Shown here: one piece after another, positions 42,652 to 51,872 of the stretch
How the letters are laid out: each line of letters opens with the position of its first letter
Numbering within the stretch: position 1 is the first letter of the stretch
DNA from: Devosia sp. Root436
GTDB lineage: Bacteria; Pseudomonadota; Alphaproteobacteria; Rhizobiales; Devosiaceae
Length of the DNA stretch: 64,000 nt
NCBI RefSeq assembly: GCF_001426345.1
Contig: NZ_LMEM01000015.1
Span: forward strand, 108,897 to 172,896
Reading direction: 5' to 3'
Program-made: the position numbers and the translations under genes
The notes under the pieces: model-generated
The model's database searches: none
Seen by the model: the letters and a program-made list of their open reading frames with translations, nothing else
What the model was told of the DNA's origin: nothing

Positions 42652-45126
42652 CTAGAATGTCTCGCTGAGATTGCGGACCTTGAGCGACTGGACCAGTTCC
42701 GACGGTGAGGGCTTGGCGCCGTGGCGGGGGGTGAAGGTCAGTGCGGTGGGACGGCCCGGCAGCAGGGTCACGGCATTGTCCGAAAAATAGCCCGGCACAT
42801 CGACCGTCGCGGTGACGAACAAAGCCGGCCTGTCGCTGGCAAGGCTCAGCACGAGCTGGCCATCGACATCGGACCAGGCGGCCCGCACTTTGGGATCGAC
42901 CAGTTCATAGGCCTTGTAGGGCTTGGGGAAATAATCGTTTTCACCCAGCAGCTTACCGGACGCATCGCGCCAGGAGAAGAACAGGAATTCGTCGGCGGCC
43001 AGATCGGCGGCCTGCAAGGTGGTGATGGAAATGGCGGCGTCGGGGCCGATGGCGGTATTGCCCGAGAAGACGACGCGATCGCCGCCGCTCACCTTGACGG
43101 CGCGGATTTCGAGCGCGACCGAGATCGGCTTGCCCGTGTCGTTGATGCCGCGGAAGGTGATGTCCGCATTGTCCTTGCTCGGCACGGCGACGATGTTGAC
43201 CGGCAGGAAGAAGCGCCTGGCCATGTATTGCAGCAGTTTCCACTGCCCGCCGTAATCAAGGCTCGACCAGCTGGCGACCGGCCAGATGTCGTTGATCTGC
43301 CAGAACAATGTGCCCATGCAGCGCGGCTTGGTGGAGCGCCAGTATTCGATGGCGGTCTTGATGGCGAGACCCTGCTGGATCTGGCTCAGGAACACCATCT
43401 GGTCGAAGTCGCGCGGGAAGCGGAAATAGCGCGTCATGGTTTCGAGGATGCGCGCATTGCCGCCATTGTTGCGCTGGTGGTTTTCCATGACCGGGGAGGA
43501 TGGATTGCGATCCTTTTCTTCGGCGAAGGTCTCGATGACATTCATCGAGGTGAAGGACTGGAAGCCGAATTCGGAGGCAAAGCGCGGGTTGACCGTGCGA
43601 TAGGCCTCAAAGGCCTTGGCCGAGTGCCAGACGTCCCAATAATGGGTGTCGCCGCGGGTATCGGCGTGCCAGCCGTCGGAGAAGTCGAGATAGCCCATGG
43701 ACGGTGAGGACGGCCAGAAACGACGAGCCGGGTCTTCTTCTTCGACGATGTTGCCGAGCATGGAATTGAGACGGTCGTAGTTGGCTACATAGCGCTCGGG
43801 CGCGGCCTTGGTTTCTGGGTACCAGTGCAGCGAGCCGATGACTTCGTTGTCGCCGCACCAGAGGGCGATCGAAGCGTGGTGGCTGAGGCGACGGACCTGC
43901 TGGGTGATTTCGGTGCGGACATTGTCGAGGAAGGGCCGGTCGGACGGATAGCTCATGCAGGCGAACATGAAATCGTGCCAGATGAGGATGCCGAGCTCGT
44001 CGCAGAGCTCGTAGAAATAGTCCGGCTCGTACTGCCCGCCGCCCCAGATGCGGAGCATGTTCATATTGGCGGCCTTGGCGCTGTCGAGCAGGTCGCGGAT
44101 GACCGGGGGCGTGATGCGCGAGGGGATGGCGTCGGCGGGAATCCAGTTGGCGCCCATCATGGTGATGTCGCGCCCATTGATGCGGCACTTGAAGGAATGG
44201 TCGATCTCGTCCTTCTCTACGATCCATTCGAGCTTGCGGAGGCCGATCTGGCGGGTGGTCTTTTCGCCTTCGAGATTGGTCACGAGCTCATAGAGCGGCT
44301 GTTCGCCCTGCCCGGCCGGCCACCACAGTTTGGGATCGTGGATGGTGACGTTGTGGGTGAAGACGTTCTCGCCCTTATTGACCACGACCTTGTCGGCGAC
44401 GACCTGGCCATCGATGGTGTGTTCAAGTTCCACCTCACCATGGGCGAAGGCGAAAAGGCGAGTCTTTATCGACAGTTCCACCGACTTGTTGCCATGGGCC
44501 TGGTCAACCTGGACGCTGTCCTGCCGGGCCAGGCGCGACTTACGCAGGCTCATGGTGCCGTAAACACCTATTGGCATGAGGCAGATGCCCCAGTCCCACC
44601 CCGCATGGCACGCCGCCTTGCGGATGAAGTTCATATGGATGCCCTTCAAACCATTGGTCTGATAGTTGTAGGTAAAGGGAATGGGGAACGGGTGGGCGTC
44701 GGCGCGGGCCTTGGCGACATCGGGGGCAATGTCGAATTCTATGCGCAGCGTATTGTCGCCCTGGCGGACCTTGCCGGTGACGTCGATATCGTTGCGGATA
44801 AAGCTGTTCTGCGTCTTGGCGATGACCTCGCCATTGAGCAGGATAGTGGCGATGCAGTCCACCTCGGCCAGGGTCAGCGTAAGGTAACCGTCGATATCGG
44901 CGGCGGAAGCGGAGAAGCTGCGCTCGACCGACCAGGCGGTTTCGTTGACCCACATCACCGTCTTTTCGTTTTCGCCGAAATAGGGATCGGGGATGAAGTC
45001 GGCGGCCAGCAAAGCGGTATGAACGTCGCCCGGCAGGGTGATTGCCGCGTTGATGTCTCTGGTGGGCGAGGACAGGGAGAAAATGCCTTTGAGATCAAGG
45101 GCTGAATAGCTGGCGGCAACGGCCAT
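42652..45126 (-). CDS. Glycoside hydrolase family 2 beta-mannosidase
   Basis: This 824-residue GH2 enzyme removes terminal beta-mannosyl residues. After an N-terminal jelly-roll (GDVHTALLAADFIPDPYFGE) and Ig-like domain comes a TIM barrel. There, LRIWGGGQYEPDYFYELCDE and IALWCGDNEVIGSLHWYPE carry the acid/base Glu of the NE pair, and RFASEFGFQSF carries the nucleophile Glu. The length is typical. I used ATG 45126 with GAGGAG upstream. No signal peptide, so it is cytoplasmic and acts on imported oligosaccharides. A perfect LacI-type palindrome lies upstream at 45193-45206. Confidence 0.93.
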   Translation of the reverse strand: MAVAASYSALDLKGIFSLSSPTRDINAAITLPGDVHTALLAADFIPDPYFGENEKTVMWVNETAWSVERSFSASAADIDGYLTLTLAEVDCIATILLNGEVIAKTQNSFIRNDIDVTGKVRQGDNTLRIEFDIAPDVAKARADAHPFPIPFTYNYQTNGLKGIHMNFIRKAACHAGWDWGICLMPIGVYGTMSLRKSRLARQDSVQVDQAHGNKSVELSIKTRLFAFAHGEVELEHTIDGQVVADKVVVNKGENVFTHNVTIHDPKLWWPAGQGEQPLYELVTNLEGEKTTRQIGLRKLEWIVEKDEIDHSFKCRINGRDITMMGANWIPADAIPSRITPPVIRDLLDSAKAANMNMLRIWGGGQYEPDYFYELCDELGILIWHDFMFACMSYPSDRPFLDNVRTEITQQVRRLSHHASIALWCGDNEVIGSLHWYPETKAAPERYVANYDRLNSMLGNIVEEEDPARRFWPSSPSMGYLDFSDGWHADTRGDTHYWDVWHSAKAFEAYRTVNPRFASEFGFQSFTSMNVIETFAEEKDRNPSSPVMENHQRNNGGNARILETMTRYFRFPRDFDQMVFLSQIQQGLAIKTAIEYWRSTKPRCMGTLFWQINDIWPVASWSSLDYGGQWKLLQYMARRFFLPVNIVAVPSKDNADITFRGINDTGKPISVALEIRAVKVSGGDRVVFSGNTAIGPDAAISITTLQAADLAADEFLFFSWRDASGKLLGENDYFPKPYKAYELVDPKVRAAWSDVDGQLVLSLASDRPALFVTATVDVPGYFSDNAVTLLPGRPTALTFTPRHGAKPSPSELVQSLKVRNLSETF

Positions 45127-45192
45127 GGACGTCTCCTCGCGGCATCTGCAATCATGCCGGGTCTGCGCGATGTCGATACCGGGAAATTCCGG

Positions 45193-45206
45193 TGCAATCG
45201 ATTGCA
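45193..45206. promoter_or_regulatory. LacI-type operator upstream of beta-mannosidase
   Basis: TGCAATCGATTGCA is a perfect 14-bp palindrome with the central CG of LacI/GalR-family operators, 67 bp before the beta-mannosidase start. The cognate repressor is not adjacent and must be encoded elsewhere. Confidence 0.65.
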
Positions 45207-45363
45207 AGGGGTTCTAGCCGGTCTCGCGACGCCTTCCAATGGGTGAAGCGATGGAATTTTTTGGCGTATTGCAGCGTTGAGATGGTCGAATTTGGCCGCA
45301 AACGCCTGAATCGTGCCTTGCCGTTTACATATGTATTAGGGTTTGGCCGCATAACCTCGAAGG

Positions 45364-47364
45364 GTGAGCAAGGAGCTCGTCGCGGCCATGTCGGCAGTCA
45401 AGAGGTTGGTGCAATACTTTGCCGTTCCGGACAATCCGGAACTGGTGCAGGCACAGGCACTTGCCTTCAGCCAGCAGGTTCCGCTGATGTATGGCATCCT
45501 GCTGGTCAATTCGCTGGCGCTGGCCGCGACCCATACCGATGCACCGGACCTGCTGCGGCTCTACATACCTGCATTGCTGGCGCTGGCCTGCGCCATTCGC
45601 GTCGTCACCTGGTGGCGGTCGCAAGGCAAGCCCATGAGCTATGCCCGGGCGAGGCGGCTGCTGGCGAGTACGGTGTGGGTTGCGGCCGGGCTGGGCGTGA
45701 GTTTCTCGGCCTGGGCACTGAGCCTTTATCCTTATGGCGGGCCATTCCAGCAATCGCATGTCGCGTTCTATATGGGGATTACCAGCATCGGCTGTGTCTA
45801 TTGCCTGATGCATCTGCGCGGCGCGGCAACAATGGTGGCGCTGTGCGTCGTCATTCCATTCACCGCATTTTTCACAACCAGCGGCAATTGGGTTTTCCTG
45901 GCGCTGGCCATCAACCTGCTGCTGGTGATGGCCGCGCTGATGACGGTGCTGCTCAACAATTATCGGGATTTCAGCGCCCTGGTGGCCTCGCGCGCCGAGA
46001 TGGAACACAAGCAGGCCGAAACCCAGCGTCTGTCGGACGAAAACTACCGGCTCGCCAATATCGACGCGCTGACCGGATTGCCGAACCGGCGCTCCTTCGA
46101 CCGGCATCTGCAGGCCATTCTGGACAGCGTGGATGGCGAGCACCGACAGATTGCCGTGGCCCGGCTGGATCTCGACAACTTCAAGTCGGTCAACGACATC
46201 TTCGGCCAGATCACCGGGGACCGGGTGCTGGCCGAGGTTGCCAACCGCATCAATATGCTGCGCCAAACATCGACCTTCGTAGCCCGGCTGGGTTCGAACA
46301 GTTTTGCGCTGATCCTGTCGGGAGCGACCGACGAGGCAGCTTTGCAGGCAAGCGGGGATGTGCTGACCGCGGCCATGCGGCCATCGTTCGAGCTGAAGCT
46401 GGGAACGGTGCATCTGTCGGCGTCGGCCGGGTTTGCGGCGTCGAGACCCGGCGATACGGCCGAAACGCTGTTCGATCGTGCGGACTATGTAACCTGGGTG
46501 GCCAAGCGGGAAGCGCGCGGGCACGCCCTGGTGTTTTCGGAGCGGCATGCGGATGAACTGAGCCGGGTGCGGCGGATGGAGCATGCCCTGCACACTGCCG
46601 ATCTCGACCGGGAAATCCACATCCTGTTCCAGCCGCAATTCGATATCGCGCTGAACCGGACGACCGGCTACGAAGTGCTGGCCCGCTGGCGCAGCCCGGT
46701 GCTGGGCGAGGTTTCCCCGAGCGAATTCATTCCCCTGGCCGAGCGGACCGGAATGATTTCCAAGATTACCCAGACCGTGTTGCGCAAGGCGCTGGCCGTG
46801 TCCGCCAGGTTGCCGAAATCGCTGCGCCTGTCGGTCAACCTTTCGGCCCATGACCTGAGCTCCACCACGGCCATGGAAGCCATCGCCAGGCTGGTGGAAC
46901 AGGCTGGCAAACCCTGCCGTATCGACTTCGAGATCACCGAAACAGCTGTCATGCGCGACATGGCCCAGGCCAATGAGGGCCTGCTGTCGCTGCTGGCGCT
47001 GGGTTCGCGCATCGCACTGGACGATTTCGGCACCGGCCATTCCAGCCTGACGCATGTGCAGAAGCTGCCGCTCGACCGCATCAAGGTGGATCGCAGCTTC
47101 GTCGCCGAAGTGACCGATGACCCAACCAGCCGGGCGATTATCAAGACCACCGTCGATCTCTGCCGGAACCTGGGCATTTCCTGCGTGTTCGAAGGCATCG
47201 AAACCGAACAGCAGCTCGATGCCCTGCTGGGGCTCGGCGGCACGGTGATGCAGGGTTATCTATTCGGCCGCCCGATGAGCGAAGACAAGGTGTTCGAGCA
47301 TATTGCCGGCGAGAACAAGGGCTGGCAGCAGCACCGCAGACAGATTTTCGGGGCCGCAGGCTGA
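45364..47364 (+). CDS. GGDEF/EAL domain protein with degenerate GGDEF site
   Basis: This 666-residue membrane protein has about six N-terminal helices (roughly 30-200), a GGDEF domain (about 235-395) and an EAL domain (about 405-655). The GGDEF active loop reads GSNSF, so cyclase activity is very unlikely. The EAL domain has EVL in place of EAL but keeps its Glu, NLS, EITE, the DDFGTGHSSL metal loop, IKVDRSF and EGIET. It probably breaks down cyclic di-GMP. The GTG at 45364 gives the full length; an ATG at 45388 is equally possible. Confidence 0.92.
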   Translation: MSKELVAAMSAVKRLVQYFAVPDNPELVQAQALAFSQQVPLMYGILLVNSLALAATHTDAPDLLRLYIPALLALACAIRVVTWWRSQGKPMSYARARRLLASTVWVAAGLGVSFSAWALSLYPYGGPFQQSHVAFYMGITSIGCVYCLMHLRGAATMVALCVVIPFTAFFTTSGNWVFLALAINLLLVMAALMTVLLNNYRDFSALVASRAEMEHKQAETQRLSDENYRLANIDALTGLPNRRSFDRHLQAILDSVDGEHRQIAVARLDLDNFKSVNDIFGQITGDRVLAEVANRINMLRQTSTFVARLGSNSFALILSGATDEAALQASGDVLTAAMRPSFELKLGTVHLSASAGFAASRPGDTAETLFDRADYVTWVAKREARGHALVFSERHADELSRVRRMEHALHTADLDREIHILFQPQFDIALNRTTGYEVLARWRSPVLGEVSPSEFIPLAERTGMISKITQTVLRKALAVSARLPKSLRLSVNLSAHDLSSTTAMEAIARLVEQAGKPCRIDFEITETAVMRDMAQANEGLLSLLALGSRIALDDFGTGHSSLTHVQKLPLDRIKVDRSFVAEVTDDPTSRAIIKTTVDLCRNLGISCVFEGIETEQQLDALLGLGGTVMQGYLFGRPMSEDKVFEHIAGENKGWQQHRRQIFGAAG

Positions 47365-47387
47365 GCCGAACCACCATTTCCCTATCT

Positions 47388-47503
47388 CAACCACCGATGT
47401 CATTCCGGCGAAGGCCGGAATCCATCCTGAGATGTTTCATCGCTCAGTGAGCGTGGGACGATCCCAGGATGGCCCCCGGCCTGCCGGGGTAACATCGGGG
47501 TTG
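47388..47503. repeat. Intergenic palindromic repeat, family C
   Basis: Two imperfect arms face each other, from CAACC..CCGATGTCAT at the left to ATCGGGGTTG at the right, with an inner ATCCATCCTG/CAGGATGG pairing. The TCATTCCGGCGAAGGCCGGA motif inside is common in alphaproteobacterial intergenic repeats. It lies between the convergent EAL and ABC genes and may end both transcripts. Confidence 0.65.
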
Positions 47504-47517
47504 TGGACGCGGCGGAC

Positions 47518-49377
47518 CTATTGGGCCGCCGCCTCCAGATCGAGGAAACCGCCGGACTGGCGTTCCCAGAGGTGGGCGTAGTGGCCGCCGCAGGCGAGGA
47601 GCTGGGCGTGGGTGCCCTCCTCCACGATGCGGCCCTGTTCCAGCACCACCAGGCGATCCATGGCGGCGATGGTGGAGAGGCGATGGGCGATGGCGATCAC
47701 CGTCTTGCCCTGCATCAGCGTGGTCAGCTGTTCCTGGATCGCCGCCTCCACTTCGGAGTCCAGAGCCGACGTGGCTTCATCCAAGACCAGGAGCGGCGCG
47801 TTCTTGAGCAGCACGCGGGCGATGGCGACACGCTGGCGCTGGCCGCCGGACAGCTTGACGCCGCGCTCGCCGACATGGGCGTCGTAGCCCCTGTTACCCT
47901 TGGGATCGACCAGCCCCATGATCACGTCATGCACCTTGGCCTGCTCGGCGGCCCGCATCATCTCCTCGTCACTGGCCGACTGGCGGCCGTATTTGAGGTT
48001 TTCGCGGACCGAACGATGCAGGAGCGAGGTGTCCTGGCTGACCAGGCCGATGGCGGCGCGCACGCTTTCCTGCGTGACGTCGCGAACATCCTGCCCGTCG
48101 ATACGGATGGCGCCGTCCTGCACGTCGAACATGCGCAGAGCCAGGTTCACCAGCGTCGACTTGCCCGAGCCTGAGCGGCCGACAAGACCGATCTTCTCGC
48201 CCGGCGCGACAGTCAGGTTGAAGGCATCGATGACCGAGCCTTCCTTCCCGCGCCAGTAGTTGAAGCTGACATTGTCGTAGGCCAACTCGCCCTTGCTGAC
48301 TGCCAGCGGCTTGGCTTCCGGCTTGTCCAGCATGGTCAGGGGCTGGGCGATGGTATCCATCGAGTCCCGGACATTGCCGACCTGGCGGAAGATGTTGGAG
48401 CCGATTTCGAGGATCCAGCCGCTCATGTTCATGATCTGGAGGGCGAAGGGAATGGCCGTCGCTACGGCTGCTGCCGTGAGCACGCCATTGTTCCAGCCCG
48501 CCAGAGCCAGCCAGGTGACCGAGACCACCAGGCCCGCATTGAGCAGGAACAGTGTCGACCACATGTAGGTGAATACCCGCATCAATTTGCGGAAGCTCAC
48601 CGCGTGATCATTGATGGAGTCCGCTACGTAGCGGTCTTCGTGGTCGCCGGTGGAGAAGGTCTTGAGCGTCTGGATATTGGTGTAGCTGTCGACGATCCGG
48701 CCAGTCATCACCGATTTGCTCTCCGAGAGTTCCTCGGAATAGCGGGCGATGAGCGGCATGGTGATGGTGAAGAGGATCGCATAGAGCAGCAGCCACGCAC
48801 CGATGGGCACCAGCAGCACCGGATCGAGCTGGGCCAGCACGACAATGGCCACCACTACGAAAACGAGCGCATACCAGGCGGCGTCGATGGTGAGATTGAC
48901 CCCGATTTCGATGGCTTCGCCGGCCTGGATGATCTTGTTGGCAACGCGGCCGGCAAAGTCGTTCTGGAAGAAGGTCCAGCTCTGGCGGATGACGTGCCAA
49001 TGGCTCTGCCAGCGCACCAGATCGACCAGGTTGGGAACGATGCCGTGGTTGCGGATCAGGGTGTCGAGCAGGAAGGTCAGCGGGCGAACCAGCACGACGA
49101 CGAAGATCATCCAGAGAAAGGTCTGGCTGTGGAGGTCGAAGATATCGCCTGGATTGGTCGTGGCCAGCATGCCGACCACGAGGCCGACAAAGACGGGCAT
49201 CAGCGCATCGGCGATGGAGCCGATAGATACCAGCACGATGCGGATGATGAAGGCCGCGCGGAACTGGGCGATGAAATAGCTGACGAAAGGACGGAGGCCC
49301 ATGGGCGGCTGGCGATTTTCGGCCAGAGCGGTGGGCGAGTAGAGATGGTCGAAATAGTCGATGACGCGGTTGAACAT
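47518..49377 (-). CDS. ABC exporter-type ATP-binding/permease protein (first of pair)
   Basis: This 619-residue half-transporter has a six-helix membrane domain (about 30-350) fused to an ATPase. Walker A is VGRSGSGKST (about 413), the signature is LSGGQRQRVAIARVLL, Walker B is LLVLDEATSALDSE, and the H-loop is AHRLST. It belongs to the lipid/multidrug exporter group. The ATG at 49377 begins MFNRVIDYFDH. A close paralog lies 335 bp upstream in the same direction; they may form a heterodimer. Substrate unknown. Confidence 0.92.
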   Translation of the reverse strand: MFNRVIDYFDHLYSPTALAENRQPPMGLRPFVSYFIAQFRAAFIIRIVLVSIGSIADALMPVFVGLVVGMLATTNPGDIFDLHSQTFLWMIFVVVLVRPLTFLLDTLIRNHGIVPNLVDLVRWQSHWHVIRQSWTFFQNDFAGRVANKIIQAGEAIEIGVNLTIDAAWYALVFVVVAIVVLAQLDPVLLVPIGAWLLLYAILFTITMPLIARYSEELSESKSVMTGRIVDSYTNIQTLKTFSTGDHEDRYVADSINDHAVSFRKLMRVFTYMWSTLFLLNAGLVVSVTWLALAGWNNGVLTAAAVATAIPFALQIMNMSGWILEIGSNIFRQVGNVRDSMDTIAQPLTMLDKPEAKPLAVSKGELAYDNVSFNYWRGKEGSVIDAFNLTVAPGEKIGLVGRSGSGKSTLVNLALRMFDVQDGAIRIDGQDVRDVTQESVRAAIGLVSQDTSLLHRSVRENLKYGRQSASDEEMMRAAEQAKVHDVIMGLVDPKGNRGYDAHVGERGVKLSGGQRQRVAIARVLLKNAPLLVLDEATSALDSEVEAAIQEQLTTLMQGKTVIAIAHRLSTIAAMDRLVVLEQGRIVEEGTHAQLLACGGHYAHLWERQSGGFLDLEAAAQ

Positions 49378-49550
49378 TTTTCGCTCATTATTTTGAGCCG
49401 CGCCTGACGGAGGATGGGTTCTCAGGTCAGGTTCGGTGACGATCGGAGGGTTTCGATTGGCGGGACGCGCCCACACCGGGGTTGGTGGTGCCGTTGGCTC
49501 GGATCGTGATGATGTCACCCATCTGGGTTCTCCTTTGGTTTGGCTTCTTC

Positions 49551-49704
49551 CCTTCTCCCCTTGAGGGAGAAGGTGCCCGAAGGGCGGATGAGGGGTTCTG
49601 CGCCCTCCTCGACATTGAAGCAATGGGCGAGCGCAGAACCCCTCACCCTGACAAATTCTGCTGAACGCAGAATTCTGTCGTCCCTCTCCCTCAAGGGGAG
49701 AGGG
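49551..49704. repeat. Intergenic palindromic repeat, family B, copy 1
   Basis: This fills most of the 335-bp gap between the two ABC genes. CTTCTCCCCTTGAGGGAGAA at the left pairs with CCCTCTCCCTCAAGGGGAGA at the right, and the middle pairs through GAGGGGTTCTG/CAGAACCCCTC. A separate inner hairpin, AATTCTGC/GCAGAATT, sits near 49654-49673. The left 45 bp recur exactly at 59814-59858. I see no gene in this gap. Confidence 0.8.
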
Positions 49705-49712
49705 TAGAAAGC

Positions 49713-51587
49713 CTACTGCGCCGCCTCTTCGGGTTGGTCGGCGTCGATGAAGCCGCCGGACTGGCGGTGCCAGAGCTGGCTGTAGATGCCGCCGGTATCG
49801 ACGAGCTGGGCATGGCTGCCGGTCTCGACGACGCGGCCTTTGTCCAGAACCACCAGCCGGTCCATCATGGCGATGGTGGAGAGCCGGTGGGCTATGGCGA
49901 TCACCGTCTTGCCCTTCATCAGCAGTTGCAACTGGCCCTGGATGGCGGCCTCGACTTCGGAATCGAGGGCGGAGGTGGCTTCGTCCAATACCAGGATCGG
50001 TGCATTCTTGAGCAGCACGCGGGCGATGGCGATGCGCTGGCGCTGACCGCCGCTGAGCTTGACGCCGCGCTCGCCGACATGGGCGTCGAAACCCTTGCGA
50101 CCGGAGGCGTCTCCCAGGCCCATGATGAAGTCGGACGCTTCGGCCAGGTCGGCAGCTTCGCGCATCATCGCCTCGGTCGCGTCAGGGCGGCCATAGAGGA
50201 TGTTGTCGCGCACCGAGCGATGCAGCAGGGACGTGTCCTGCGTCACCACGCCGATATTGGCGCGCAGGCTGTCCTGCGTGACCTTGGCGATATCGTGCCC
50301 GTCGATGAGGATATGGCCCTCGGCGCGGTCGTAGAAACGCAGCAGCAGGTTGACGATGGTCGACTTGCCGGCGCCGGACCGGCCGACCAGGCCGATCTTC
50401 TCGCCGGGGCGGATATGCAGGTTGAGATCGTCGATCACCCCGGTCTTCTTGCCGTAGTGGAACGAGACCTTCTCGAACTTGATATCCCCATTGACGGTGC
50501 CGATCGGCTCGGCGCCGCCATCGTCCGAGACGATGCGCGGCAGCGAGATGGAGGAAATACCATCCTTCACCGTGCCGATATTCTCGAACAGCGACGACAT
50601 TTCCCACATGACCCACTGGCTCATGCCCTGGAAGCGCATGACCAGGCCCAGCGACACCGCCAATGCACCTGGGGTCATCAGGCCCTGCATCCACAGCCAG
50701 ATACCCACGCCGCCCACCGAAGCCAGCAGGAGCGCATTGGACCACAGGACCAGCATGTTGAGCACGGTGAAGAGGCGCATCTGCCGGTAGACCGTGTCGA
50801 GGAACTGGTCCATCGCCTCCTTGGCATAGGTCTCCTCGCGATTGGAGTGCGAGAAGAGCTTCACCGTGGCGATGTTGGTGTAGCTGTCGACGATACGGCC
50901 CGTCATCATCGAGCGGGCATCGGCCTGTGCCTGGGAAATCTTGCCCATGCGCGGGATGAAATAGATCATCATCGACACATAGGCCGCAAGCCAGACCAGG
51001 AACGGAACGGCCAGGCGCCAGTCGGCAGCAGCAGCCAGCACCACGGCGCCGGTGAAATAGACGACGACATAGACCAGCATGTCGAGCAGCTTCATGACCA
51101 CTTCGCGCACGGCGAGCGAGGTCTGCATCAGCTTGGCGCCGATGCGGCCGGCAAACTCGTCCTGGAAGTAGCTCATCGACTGGCGGATGAGGTAGCGATG
51201 GCTCATCCAGCGGATGCGCTGGGGGAAATTGCCCAGCAAAGTCTGGTGCATGGTAAGCGTCGAGACCAGCGCGAAGCCGGGCAGGATCAGCACGATCATC
51301 GCGCCCATCAGGGCGAGCTTCCAGCCATCGGTCTGGAGGAACGTGTCGGGGTTTGCCCCGGCGAGCCAGTTCACCACGTCGCCGATGAAGCCGAAGATGA
51401 TGATTTCGCCGATGGCCACCGCGGCGGCGGCAAAGGCCATCAGCGCCAGCCACTTCTTGGCGCCATGGCTGTAATGCAGGCAGAAGGCCAGCAGGCCCTT
51501 GGGGGGCTCCACCGGATCGCCGCCGGGATAGGGGTCAAGACGTCGTTCGAACCAACGCAGCATAGTCGTCACCAGTGATTTGCCCAT
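49713..51587 (-). CDS. ABC exporter-type ATP-binding/permease protein (second of pair)
   Basis: This 624-residue half-transporter has a membrane domain with six helices (about 45-345) and an ATPase with VGRSGAGKST (about 415), LSGGQRQRIAIARVLL, LVLDEATSALDSE and AHRLST. It is very similar to the following gene in both domains, including IVDSYTNI in a cytoplasmic loop, so the two arose by duplication. I used ATG 51587 (MGKSLVTTMLRW). The ribosome-binding site is weak; an ATG a few codons later is possible. It is divergent from pepN. Confidence 0.92.
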   Translation of the reverse strand: MGKSLVTTMLRWFERRLDPYPGGDPVEPPKGLLAFCLHYSHGAKKWLALMAFAAAAVAIGEIIIFGFIGDVVNWLAGANPDTFLQTDGWKLALMGAMIVLILPGFALVSTLTMHQTLLGNFPQRIRWMSHRYLIRQSMSYFQDEFAGRIGAKLMQTSLAVREVVMKLLDMLVYVVVYFTGAVVLAAAADWRLAVPFLVWLAAYVSMMIYFIPRMGKISQAQADARSMMTGRIVDSYTNIATVKLFSHSNREETYAKEAMDQFLDTVYRQMRLFTVLNMLVLWSNALLLASVGGVGIWLWMQGLMTPGALAVSLGLVMRFQGMSQWVMWEMSSLFENIGTVKDGISSISLPRIVSDDGGAEPIGTVNGDIKFEKVSFHYGKKTGVIDDLNLHIRPGEKIGLVGRSGAGKSTIVNLLLRFYDRAEGHILIDGHDIAKVTQDSLRANIGVVTQDTSLLHRSVRDNILYGRPDATEAMMREAADLAEASDFIMGLGDASGRKGFDAHVGERGVKLSGGQRQRIAIARVLLKNAPILVLDEATSALDSEVEAAIQGQLQLLMKGKTVIAIAHRLSTIAMMDRLVVLDKGRVVETGSHAQLVDTGGIYSQLWHRQSGGFIDADQPEEAAQ

Positions 51588-51872
51588 GGCCGCATCGCGA
51601 AGACGGCGTCTCCGATTCCAGCCCATGGAACCAGGACGAACGGGCCGATGCGATGCCGACCGGGAATTTCGGATACCGCGCTCGATACGCCCACAATTGG
51701 CGCAGAGGAGCAGCGTGCCGCAACCGTCAACAGCCCTCTCCCCAATGCCGTCCCAATTGGCGTAGAAGAGTGGACCGAAGCGGTCGCTGGCCGATCAGGA
51801 TACACGAAAGCGCCGAGTCTACTGTTGCGGCGCAGACACATTTCAGACCGACGATTTTGCGGAACAAAGTAC

